DNA from: Cymbidium sinense
Taxonomy: Eukaryota > Streptophyta > Magnoliopsida > Asparagales > Orchidaceae
Length of the DNA stretch: 64,000 nt
Assembly: GCA_021442155.1 (NCBI GenBank)
Contig: CM038221.1
Span: forward strand, 25,047,906-25,111,905
Reading direction: 5' to 3'
The position numbers were made by a program, and so were the translations under genes. The notes beneath the pieces are model-generated. The model saw only the letters and a program-made list of their open reading frames with translations. It was not told the DNA's origin and made no database searches. Below are positions 12,761-23,139 of this stretch, one piece after another (positions within the stretch are counted from its first letter, which is position 1; every line of letters begins with the position of its first letter).

Positions 12761-13960
12761 CTGAAGAAACTAGAGCACAGTTTGAGAAGACCTACAATCT
12801 AGTAGCCTCCACTTTTGCCTCCACTTCCACTACCTCGACCACCATAAAGGCCATCACAATAGCCTACACAACAATGACATCATTCACCACCATGTAGCTA
12901 CTTTCTACCTACTCTTACCAATAAACTCAATAAGCCACTCATTCACAAGGAAGGAAGTCAGTAAGATTTTCAAGAACCCTTAGAAAGTTGATTTTTAGCT
13001 ACCCGAGCCTAGAAGCTAGAGGAAGTGGGTATGAGTGATGATCCTAACTACTGCCCTACCACCGCATGTTTGGCAATGGCATTATAGGATTTCTTTACCT
13101 TCACGGATTAGCTTGAGCATAGCTATAAGTCAAAAGCCATAGTTATCCCCAAAGAATACTTAGTAGAACACCCTTTTGTATCTATTAAAGTAGCCTTTGG
13201 AGATACATCTGATCCTCTTAAGACAAAATAAGGTTGGGATATCTCTTTATCCCAAAACTCTAAGAAGATCATTTCTAAAATTATGAAACTTTTCTTTGTA
13301 GGTGCCTAACTCAGTTCAGACCTCCAACACTAAGGAAGGTTTGCCATTTGTGATGGACAACTCATGCAGGGTGGAAGCCTAATAGTAACAATAGCCATTA
13401 CAAGCTTGAGATAGCTTTATAGCACCACCCACCATCCGAGTCTAGCATTCTTCCTTCTACCATTATAGCTACAACATCTAGTAGCTCCACCACCACCAAC
13501 ATGAGCATTGTATTGGCGAATGAGGGCACCAAGCAACTCACACCGCTCACTTTACTTGACTTTTACTATGAACCACCTCCAAATTTAAAGAAATCAATGG
13601 AGAAGAATAATTCCACTTACATCTTGTCTATTTTTAAAGTTCTTAGTGATTTCATTCCTATTGATAGCTCTTCAAGTCACAACAATAACAATCTAAATAA
13701 TTTTGATCAATTCCATTCTGATTCAAAAATAGATTGCCCTTTTAAAATCTCCAAGGTTCATCACTTGAGATTGATTTGGAATCATTTGACTCTAATGATC
13801 CTTTATAAGAAGCTGTAGGTATACCTGATGAGCAGGTAGAACTTTCCACAAGCTCTTCATCATAAAAGTCATCGAAGTCGACCTCCATAGTGGTAAAGTT
13901 CTACCTCCTAAGGTAGCACCTCGAGGTAAGGGTAAATAGGTCATTGGTTCCAGTGAGCAG
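12761..13960 (+). pseudogene. Gag-to-protease linker, decayed
   Basis: Many stops are present. Readable pieces are PKEYLVEHPFVSIKVAFGD (about 13152-13208) and a frame at 13501-13818 that is serine- and asparagine-rich. Position between gag and protease suggests the gag C-terminus. No zinc knuckle is visible. Confidence 0.35.
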
Positions 13961-13979
13961 ATAACCCCTCCATAAGATG

Positions 13980-14600
13980 CTCCACCTTTGGATATGCTTA
14001 TGGAGGACCAACCTAAAGTTGATTACAACATTCTGGTACACTTAAGAAAGTTTTCAGCTAAGTTAAGCATATACGATACCCTTATTTTATCCAAAGAGAT
14101 GAAGGAGTCATTAGTTAAAGCATTGCTTGACCCTGAAATATGCTTAGTTTAGTTGGCAGGTATTGATCCAGTTGGAGAAGAGGCATGCTTCTTAAAGTAA
14201 TTCTTAGGAGCCACATTCTCAGATGAAGACTTATTGCTAAAAATAATCGAGCACAATCTCCCCCTCTACATCATTGTGGATGTTGGAAAGTTCAGGCTAT
14301 CCAAAGTGTTGGTTTATCCAAGTACATCAGTGAACATTATGAGTCTAAGAATCCTTACTTACTTGAGTATTGACATCTTTAAACTCCAAGCAAAGAAAAT
14401 GATGTTGAAAGGATTCAATGAAGAAGGTGAAAGGGCCTTAGGCTTCATAGTATTTCTTATAGAGATAGATGATTAGAAGATAGAATCCAAGTTTCACATA
14501 ATAGATTTTGATATATTTTTCAATGCTTTGCTAGGGGACCTTGGATATATGAGAACAATATGGTTCCATCCTCTTTACATTAGTGCATCAAGTTCCTAAG
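13980..14600 (+). pseudogene. Retropepsin-like aspartic protease of the Tat-like element
   Basis: From about 13990 the translation follows the plant gypsy protease region: an entry piece (DYNILVHLRKFSAKLSIYD), a broken stretch, then SDEDLLLKIIEHNLPLYI (14219-14272). The strand that should hold the catalytic Asp reads VYPSTSVNIMSLRIL at about 14311-14355, so the catalytic DGGS-type motif is lost. A GFNEEGERALGFIVF strand (about 14412) and FHIIDFDIFFNALLG (about 14492) follow, which is the family order ending in the usual 'LLG' block. Stops and the missing aspartate make it inactive. Confidence 0.65.
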
Positions 14601-14727
14601 GATGGGATTGAGTATTGTGTCAAAGGAGATCTCAAGCCATTTGAAGTACATGAGGTCAGAGTTTATGAGGATGTGGTCTATTACATCCCTAAGAAACAAA
14701 ATGTTTTCTCTTATGAACTTAATCAAA

Positions 14728-14818
14728 ATGAAAAGAAAAAAGGAATAAAAAAAGAAAGAAAGAAAAAGAAAGAAAAGAAAATTAAAATTAAAATTAAAAA
14801 GAAAAGAAAAGGGAACTA
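14728..14818 (+). repeat. A/G-rich low-complexity tract
   Basis: Runs of AAAGAAAG and AAATTAAAATT units. They encode a spurious lysine-rich tail in the + frame. Confidence 0.7.
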
Positions 14819-14819
14819 G

Positions 14820-15826
14820 AAGAAGACCTTAGGGAGGATATAGAGCATGAGATTATATTCCACTCACAATTCATTACTCCATTTGAACAAGTGAGGAGGA
14901 TGACCCGACCTCCACCAGGATGAGGAAGAGGAAAGTTTAGAGGAAACCCCAGGGGTGGGAGACCTTTGTACCTACCACCTACTAGGAGGTTCATTTCAGC
15001 ATCCAGGAGTTCACCTGCTATCTACATAGACTTAGAATCTAGTTCATAAGATGAGTCCTATGTAGTTAGCACACCAGCTAGCTTTCCACATTAGCAGATC
15101 TCATTGGAGGAGACATTAGAGCCGGATAGTGATGAAGACCGGGTCCCCAAGCAAAACATGAATGTATCTAAATCTCTTTTATGTGAAATTGTCAGGCGGC
15201 ATATGGGTTCCTTAGCTCTAACCTCACTTTCCTCACAAAAAGTCAAGGGTTTATAGTTAAGGAATCTCCTAAAACATATGCAAATGCTAAACCCCAAAGA
15301 TTTTATCCAGGAGCAACAACCTCAAGATGAGAAGTTGATGTAGAGTTTGAGGATGATTCATTTAAATAATTAATAGAACTATCATTTAATTGGTACTCGC
15401 TCTGTGTTCTTAACTTAGTAAAGAAAGGTTTAATCCCACACACATGGTCTAAGCACAGGTCAGAATACTTTGAAAGGTTATGGTATAATAAATGTAAGAG
15501 CTCTCAATCAAGACCGGACTAAGCTTTTGGTACAATAGGCCCAATGGACAATGATGATTACTTTTTGGTCATCACTAACCATATGGAATCTGATAGGTTC
15601 TTCTCAAATCACATTAACTCATATGAGGAGGTGTGCTTAGAAACTTCGGGTGATCCAGTTGATCTCCAAGTTAAAAATGCTCCCCAAATTCAAAGAAGAA
15701 ATCAAATCAACCATTAACGAGCTCAAAGAAATCAAAATTAAAATTTGCAATGTTCTAAAGGGGCTAATGAAATTGAACTCATGTTTAAAATTTAGTTAGA
15801 TTAAGGAAGGAATCTAAGTTAAGTAC
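14820..15826 (+). other. Remainder of the internal region; no RT or integrase
   Basis: Broken + frames with acidic and arginine/glycine-rich pieces can be read (about 14885-15000; 15091-15297; 15541-15660). No reverse transcriptase (YVDD/FxDD), RNase H or integrase motif is visible. The 1 kb is too short for the roughly 3 kb pol core. The element is therefore a gag-protease derivative or has an internal deletion. Confidence 0.5.
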
Positions 15827-16099
15827 TGTTGACCTCATTTTTAGAATGAGCCCTCAACACCTCCATGTTAGACATAGGACTCCTATGAGACTTTAAGAGT
15901 TTCTTAGTCTTAAGACACATCTAGTGATTAGGTGGACACTCCCTAGCCCTATAAGACTTAGAAGGTTTAGCCATATGAATAGGTCATGCCCTTGGAGTGT
16001 TAGGAAATTTCTTACCCTTAGCTTGAACCACTCCTCACTTTCCTTCTTTCAAGTCAAACTCCAAATCAAATCTCATTTGATTTTCTCCAAATCCAAATC

Positions 16100-16895
16100 A
16101 ATTCCATGATTGAAATTCATGATTGAAATCTATGATCGAAACCCATGATCAAATTCCATCAAAATTTTTAAGCCCAAATTTTGCCTAAGTCCTTAATCCT
16201 TCCCTTAGGACTTAACCAAAATCTTGATTCAAGTCTATTCAAACCTTTGAAATTTTCTCATCATTCATTTATATTCTCATTTATATTCACATATATAAAT
16301 GAAATATAAATTCAAACCCATCAAATCAAATTCAAAATTCAAAATCAATTCATGAAATTTTCTTAAGTCCTTTAATTTTCCAATAAAGGAGTTAGCCAAA
16401 ATCAAACCTAAATCATGATCAAACCTATTCAAACCCCTGGGATTTTCTCAAAAATTATTTTTATTCTCATTTATATTCTCATATATAAATGAAATAAAAA
16501 TATAAATCAATCAAATCCAATCCAAAAAATTAATTTCCAAATTTAATATCCTTCAAATTCCCTTAAATCCTATAAATTCTCTTTAATGGATTTAACCTAA
16601 ACTTTGATCAAACCATTTCAAACTCATGGGATTTTCTCAAAATTTATTTATATTATCATTTATGTTCACATATATAAATGATATATAAAAATAAATCAAT
16701 CAAATCTAATCCAAAAATTTAAATTCCAAATTTAAAATCCTTGAAATTCCCTTAAATCCTTTAAATCCTCTTTTAATGGATTTAACCTAAATCATGATTA
16801 AACCACTTCAAATCCTTGAATTTTTCTCATGATCAATTTATATTCTTATTTATATTCACATATACAAATGAACTATAAATTTAAACAATCAAAAT
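16100..16895 (+). repeat. 190 bp tandem repeat, four copies
   Basis: The motif ATTTTCTCA followed by an ATTTATATTCTCATTTAT-like block and CATATATAAATGA recurs at about 16251, 16441, 16630 and 16820, giving periods of 189-190 bp. Between the motifs lies a TTTAATGGATTTAACCTAAA block. Copies are clearly diverged but colinear. Tandem arrays near the 3' LTR are a known feature of Tat-lineage elements. Confidence 0.8.
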
Positions 16896-18490
16896 TAGTT
16901 CCAAAATCAAACTCAAATCCATTCAAAATCAAATCTAAGCCTTTCAAGCCAAAATCTTGAACTTAGCCAAAAACTTTCAAATCAAGCCAAGCCCTTAATT
17001 TTCTCTCTTGGTTCAATCAATCCTACAATCATGAGCTCATATATAAATTCAAACTTCAATCACTCAATCAAAACCCAAATCAAAAATCAAACCCAAAACC
17101 CCTTCATATTCTTCCTTTAAATATGAAATTTTTAAATGGATCAAACCAAAGCCACCAAAACATTAAAAATGGTCATATGAACTTGACCCAACCCTTGGTT
17201 TAACCCAATTTGACCAATTGGTCAACTTGACCCAAGTTGACCCATTTTACCTAAATGGGTCAACATGAGCCAAACCCTATCAAATAGATTCCAAATCTAA
17301 TGAAACTTGGCCAAACCTATTTACTCCATATACCTAACATGTCCAAAGTGGAAAAATAGCAAAAGGATCATTCTACCCCTAGTCCATAGAACAATTTTTG
17401 GCCTAGATCATGGGTATTTTGGTCATACCCTCTTCACAATCACTTGAGGCTTTCCTAAAAGCTCAAGGGGACTTAGTGATGAGTGGTGCAAACCCAATGG
17501 GTTTGGTTAGCCCATTTATTATAGACCAAACCCAACCACTTCAAAGTTTTCAAATTTCCTCCTAAGCTCAATTTCAACACATGGGAAGTTGGCATTCCAC
17601 TCAAGGGATCAAACTGGCCATGTGCACACTCAAAATAACCTAAACAGCCTCCCCAATCTGTGCAATTAGATCAAAATGGAAAGGAATGGTTTGATCATCC
17701 GATTGCCATAGGAGGAGATATACTCCCCCTAATTCAATGAAATTTCAATACACTCACTGTCGATTGGAGCCTAGGAACCCAAGACAACCAGCTCAAAGCA
17801 TTCTAAGCTTCCTAAATAGGATTTCAATTCCCTAATTCTTGGTTTTGCATAGTGCAAAATAGGGGAGCTCAATCCATTAGCCAACTTCCTCTATACTTGA
17901 TCTTAATCCAATTCCTTCTACACACTCCTTTTAAGGACCAATTCGAGCTCACTCAAGCCCACATTGGAGTTCCCATAGTAAGGAGAGGATCAATTCAACC
18001 AAAGCCAAAGCCCAAGTGAAGTGGTGTTGGTCCATCCATTGATCCACTCGATCTCAAGGCCTAAGAATTTTAACAGGGCTTCATCTCCACCAGACAAAGC
18101 TACCTCATCGAGCTCGAGTGTCGGTGATCACCTCCAACAAGGTATGTAATTTTTGGACCACTTATCTTGATAGGTGTTGGTCCCTTGTGAAAGAAATGTT
18201 CATGGCATGTGAAATCAACTGTTGGATAGGTTGGTAATTGTGCTTAGATGGTGTGGGTCAATTTTGTATGATTCCATGCTAGATTGGGCTCAGATCTCCC
18301 ATAGATCATGGACGGTCTCCAGTGATCCTCAGGGAAGAACTTGGCTCATCTCAGCCGTCCATCCACGCATTTTAGATGGATGGCAGAGATTATTTAGCAC
18401 ATTTAGTAATTCATTTACCCTTTTAAAACTGTGGGTGAATCCTTAGCGGTCCAATCTTTGATTGGACGGCTGAGAATATTAGCGTGTGTG

Positions 18491-18577
18491 CCACCGCCAC
18501 CATTTGGGATGTGACATTTAAGTGACACCCTCACGTCATGACACGTGTAAAGTGCGTTGACCACCGCCACCACGTGT
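18491..18577 (+). promoter_or_regulatory. G-box/ABRE-like cluster inside the LTR
   Basis: ACACGTGT at 18541-18548 and CCACGTGT at 18570-18577, plus a TCACGTCA box at 18531-18538. The 12-mer CCACCGCCACCA occurs at 18491-18502 and again at 18561-18572, 70 bp apart. CACGTG cores are bound by plant bZIP and bHLH factors. Activity is inference. Confidence 0.4.
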
Positions 18578-21404
18578 TGCACCTTGAGCTGAGGATTAAA
18601 TAAGGATTAGTTAAATGGCTAATTAATTTTTAATTAATCCAAAGAACTTCTAAAATTCAAACTCTTCATAGAAAAATTAGAAAAATGAAAGGAAAAATGC
18701 AATAGAAATATAATTTCATCTAAAATATTTTTAAAATATTTTCAATGGAGTTTTAATTACTCCTTTCTCTGAATTTGGGTTTCTTTAAGAATCTTAATTA
18801 TTTAATTATCATTTAATTAGGTCATTAATTGATCTCAAATTTTTAGGGTTCATTTTAGTAGATGACCTCTACCTCCCCTAATTTTCTTGAGATTTATTGA
18901 GGGCTCAATTGGGAAAATTGCTATTTCATTCCCTAATTACCCCTTTCATGTAATTAAGGGTGATTAAGGTGTGATTAGTGGATTTATTCTATGATTAAGT
19001 TTGATTAAGGTCAGATCCAGTGAGTACGGGTGTTATGGAGTAATTTTGGGGGCATTTTCCCAAAGCTATTCCCTAAGCCCCCTTTTCTCTCTTTAATCCC
19101 CTCTTAATTAAGGGTTAACTCATTAATCACCCCTTTAATCATATTTCAAAAATTTTAAAAAAGTTACAAAACTTAATTAATCTACCTTGGGTAGATTCTT
19201 AGTTGTTTAATAGCTTAAGTTTAATTAAGGAAATTAAAACCCCTTTCATATGTGTGAAAGGGTATTTTAAAAGTACTTAAGCTAAACCCCTTAGCTTAAT
19301 TAACTTTTAATTGTGAGCCAAATTGCATTAGGCCTTTTCATTATTAGGTGCATTGCAAATTTAAATTCCTTGTGGATTTTATGCCATCTCATTGGCTCAT
19401 AATTACTTAGTTAATTTTTCTAAGGTGGTGTAGCTAAGGGTTAATTAAGCCACTTAATTCATACCCTAACATAATCAACATATAAAATGGATCTAATTGC
19501 CTAAAAATTAAACAAAAATCTCAAACACATGTGGGAATGGATTATGAATAGCAAACTCAGCTCACCTTTTGAAAATTAAATCAAACTTCAAACTAAACAA
19601 AAATCATTTTGAAATTCACTTTGATTTATTCTAAATTTTCTTATTCTATAAGGATGTCTTTAGGATTTAAGTAAAGTGAGTTTGTTTACATGCTTTCATT
19701 ACTTTGGATCTTTCCCAACATGTTAAGTTGTATGCCATGTGATTTCATGCATTCATAATTTCATGTTTCAAATTTTAAAATAAAATTGTTTACTTTATGT
19801 CAAATGTGCATGTGTTGGCTAAAGTAAAATATGAGTGGCTATTATCACTACTAAATCAAAAATTAGTTTTAAAATATAAATCAAATACCAAATCTGAAAG
19901 TGTGCTACTTATGATTTAATTATGAGTTTGCATGTGATAGATTATAAAGGTATGCTTAGCATAGGCTTCCTTTCTTTCTTATGTTTGCATAGTTTTGAGT
20001 AGGAGTTGGTAAATGTAGGGTTCATTTGAAAAGAACCCAACACTTACTTAATTCCATACCCTATTCATCCCTATGCTATCACTTAAGGAAGGTTACCTAT
20101 ACTAACATACATAAATTGCATAAACAAAAAATCCATTAAATAATTTTTGCATTCTCATATTCCATCTCATTTCTTTTATACATGTGTTTGTATTTAAGGA
20201 AAGTGGTATATTAATGTGGACATTTCCAAGGTTGTGAGGCTTTAGGTAGCCCTAAGTAGGTTTTATACCTTACACCTCTGGTTAATAATGGCACTGTACT
20301 CGCTTATGCCTTTCTTACTTTTATATGTGTATGTGAAATTTTGGATAAGGAAAACCTTTTCTACTTTAAAAAAAAATCATTCATATTCAACTTCTAAATT
20401 TTCTTAAATGGATTACTTAGCATGCATCATAAAGTGTGTTAAATACTCTCATTTGCATGTATAGATATGCTTAGGGTCCATCCATATGCATGTTATATAT
20501 GTTTGAAAAGAAATGAAGTAATGTGTGTTATACAAATTTTGATTCATTTTATTTAATCTTAAAATTATTTTTTAATAAAGTTTGTTTAGAGTTTATCTAA
20601 ACTTAGAATTGATTAAAAGATGTAATCAAAACATTCACCTAAATGAAACTAAAATGTGAACCTACTTTAAAAATTACTTAGGTTAGGGAAGGAAAGAGAA
20701 GTTCTCTTCTCTTTCCCTCTCTTAATAACTTAGTAATTAATTGTAGGTTTCAGTTAAACCAAATCAAAACATGAAATAAAACCAACACAAAACACTTAAA
20801 CAATTTAAATGAAACCCTCCTCTAAGTTGAACATGTTCTTCACACTTAGAAAATTTTAACCCAAAGTCCTAATTAAGCATACCACCCAAACCTTCAAAGC
20901 ACACAGATTAGCTTAAGTCACCACTTCTAGCTTTAGGTTAGGTCGGTGCATGGCTTGATGCTTTATTTTGTTTTGTGATATTTATTTTAGATTGGATGTT
21001 AGTGTGTATGCTCATAGAATGAATGGTAGGACGTGCTTAGTCTAACTATTCATTTCTGCAGGAGATTGTGCTTAAGGGGCGCTATCATAAATAAAAATAT
21101 AAATGCTTTTACTTCCAAGTGCTTTATACTCCTAGCAAAATCCATAGGCCAGGTGGACTTAGTCACCCATGTGTGGGGTGATAAGTCTAATATACATGCT
21201 TGGTATTTGTGTGGTGTGATTTAACTAACCTTTATTTTGCATGTGTTAGTTAGATTTCCCTTTTCCTTTTCATATAAAAATTTGTATAATTAGGATTTTG
21301 GAATGATTTATTATGGGGATTAGGATGAACATTGGTCATAAGATCCTATCTTATATACCATGTGAAGCCTTGGAGCATCATCTTCCAACCATCCAAGAAG
21401 AAGG

Positions 21405-21480
21405 AACAAAAGAAGAAAAGAAGAAGAAAGAAGAAAAGAAGAAAGAAGAAAGAAAGCTTGAAGACCCCCATTACAATGAA
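21405..21480 (+). repeat. Polypurine run ending in GAAGACCCCCA
   Basis: A nearly pure A/G tract precedes GAAGACCCCCATTACA. The same pairing of a purine run and GAAGACYCCCA occurs in each other unit (about 1885-1945, 5258-5300, 8126-8170; inverted at about 32280-32340), so it is a conserved LTR element rather than random low complexity. Confidence 0.6.
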
Positions 21481-21529
21481 TTCCTTTGCTTAATTGTAAT
21501 TTAATTCATTTGTAATCTAGGTTGTATAA

Positions 21530-21548
21530 GGGTAGAGCTTGGCTACCC
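21530..21548 (+). promoter_or_regulatory. Conserved LTR hairpin, 3' LTR copy
   Basis: GGGTAG, loop AGCTTGG, CTACCC, after TTGTATAA. A second small hairpin (TGCGGT, 8-base loop, ACCGCA) follows at 21571-21590. Confidence 0.45.
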
Positions 21549-23065
21549 ACATTTGATATTTTTCAGTTTGTGCGGTGGTGCCCGACCGCAACGAACTTTT
21601 ATTCTTTTTGCACTTAGCTTTATAAATTGATTGATAATTTATTTATCTTGTGCATTAAGTGGCATGTAGTTTCTTCCTTGCTTTACATGGTCTGGATGAG
21701 AATTAGACTCTTTAGGGAAAAATAAATCTTTTACCCTACCTAACAACTCAAATTAAAATTAAACAACTCATAACCTCATCTAAAGCTTAGGTTTAAAATC
21801 AAGATAAAAGAATTAGCAACCCCTCAACTGGATGAGCATTTCTTTTATAATATCATGCACAAATACATCTTATTTCACTCTTGCTTGGAGGGCTTTCACA
21901 TTTGCCAGAGAACCTAGCTTGACCTGTGAGAGTCGTGGTGGAAACTCACCTCCTCCCTTCTCACTAATTTTGACCAATAATCTAATTTCTCATGCATTAG
22001 TCATAAAAATCCTATTAGCTTGACCCAAAATGATTGTCCAAAAAAATAAAATAAAAAATAAAAAACAAAATTTGAATTACATTAGATTTAGGTCATTTGA
22101 AGCATGCCCCTTTACATGATCTAGTCTCTTTAGGGAGTGAGTTTAAGGACTTAGTCTCTTTTTAAATAATAACAGCCTAGATATCTTGCATAAGCATAAA
22201 GACTTGCCTACATGTATTTAAAATTTTAGGAGTTAGTTGGTGACCACCCCCAGGCGGTTGTAAGTCCAAGTTGTCGGTTGACTTGTCCTCTCTTGTGGAG
22301 GCAAACCAATTACCCATTTTTTACCTTAGATTTAGGTTGTGCTTCTGGCCCTCACTGAAGCACCCTAGATTTAGGTTTTGAGGTTGTTTCTCCCCTTTTG
22401 TAAACCATAATCATAATTCCTCACCTCTTAGATATTTTTTAATCTTGTATTAAGGAATTATAAGTCCTAAATTTCTAATGAAAAAAGCAACCCAAACAAA
22501 CTAAATCAATTTCAAAAATGTAAAGCCTAATCATAGGATAGTTTGAGATGCTCACTAGGTTTCCTAACATCATGAGCATCTCCTACTTATTCTCATTTGG
22601 CTTCGATAATAAATCCATCTTTTGATCAATCCCATTTTATCATCAAAAAAATAAACCAATCGATTGATGGTCCTTCCTATTGAATTCTTCAGAGACAATG
22701 ATCATTTACCTTAATCAAGAGTTTTCCTAAGGAATCCCCATTTCTTAGGATGTAATTAACTATGGGAGCTTGCCCCTATAGGAACTTAACGAACCTGATT
22801 TAAAATAAACCATGCTTTACTTTTTCATGTAAAGTAGGGGAAGAATCTCTGGTACATATGCAGACCCATCATCCTTAGGAGTCCTTATTAAAGTGATTAG
22901 GTCCATCAAAGGGTAGTAACTTCTATCTTTTGAGATAGTATAATATTTCCTCGATGACATACTTGATCACTTGAATAAGTACATCTGTGGATCTGCGTGG
23001 CATCCTAAAAAGATGAATTTCTATAAAGAGTATCCTCTTTCTTTTTCTACCAACAGATTTTGAAA

Positions 23066-23074
23066 GGCGACTCC
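23066..23074 (+). other. PBS-like fragment just after the 3' LTR
   Basis: ACAGATTTTGAAAGGCGACTCC follows the LTR end. GGCGACTCC fits the PBS core recalled for Tat-type elements and aligns with the degraded motif at 9706. A PBS is not expected after a 3' LTR unless a second internal region followed it. Confidence 0.35.
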
Positions 23075-23139
23075 CTTTAAATAGAAATTTTTCACCACAA
23101 GTACTCTTATGGTTTTCCCAAACCCATGGGTTAACCATA

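Larger units (their letters stand above)
15827..23055 (+). mobile_element. Complete-looking 7.2 kb LTR (3' LTR) of the Tat-like element
   Basis: It starts TGTTGACCTCA and ends CTACCAACA, giving perfect 5-base inverted termini. A purine-rich stretch (TTAAGGAAGGAATC, about 15801) precedes it. The start is supported independently: inverted copies elsewhere begin with the same block, seen as reverse complements at about 26295 and 44055. From about 19494 to 23000 it matches 1-3430. It contains four 190 bp tandem repeats, GTCAA-rich DNA (17160-17300), a G-box cluster (18491-18577) and the conserved hairpin (21530). The length is at the high end for plant LTRs, in the range known for Ogre/Tat elements. 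No coding gene is seen inside. Confidence 0.65.

Noticed and set aside
14583..14819. Lysine-rich small ORF
   Set aside because: It is read-through of an A/G-rich tract after decayed protease sequence, not a separate gene.
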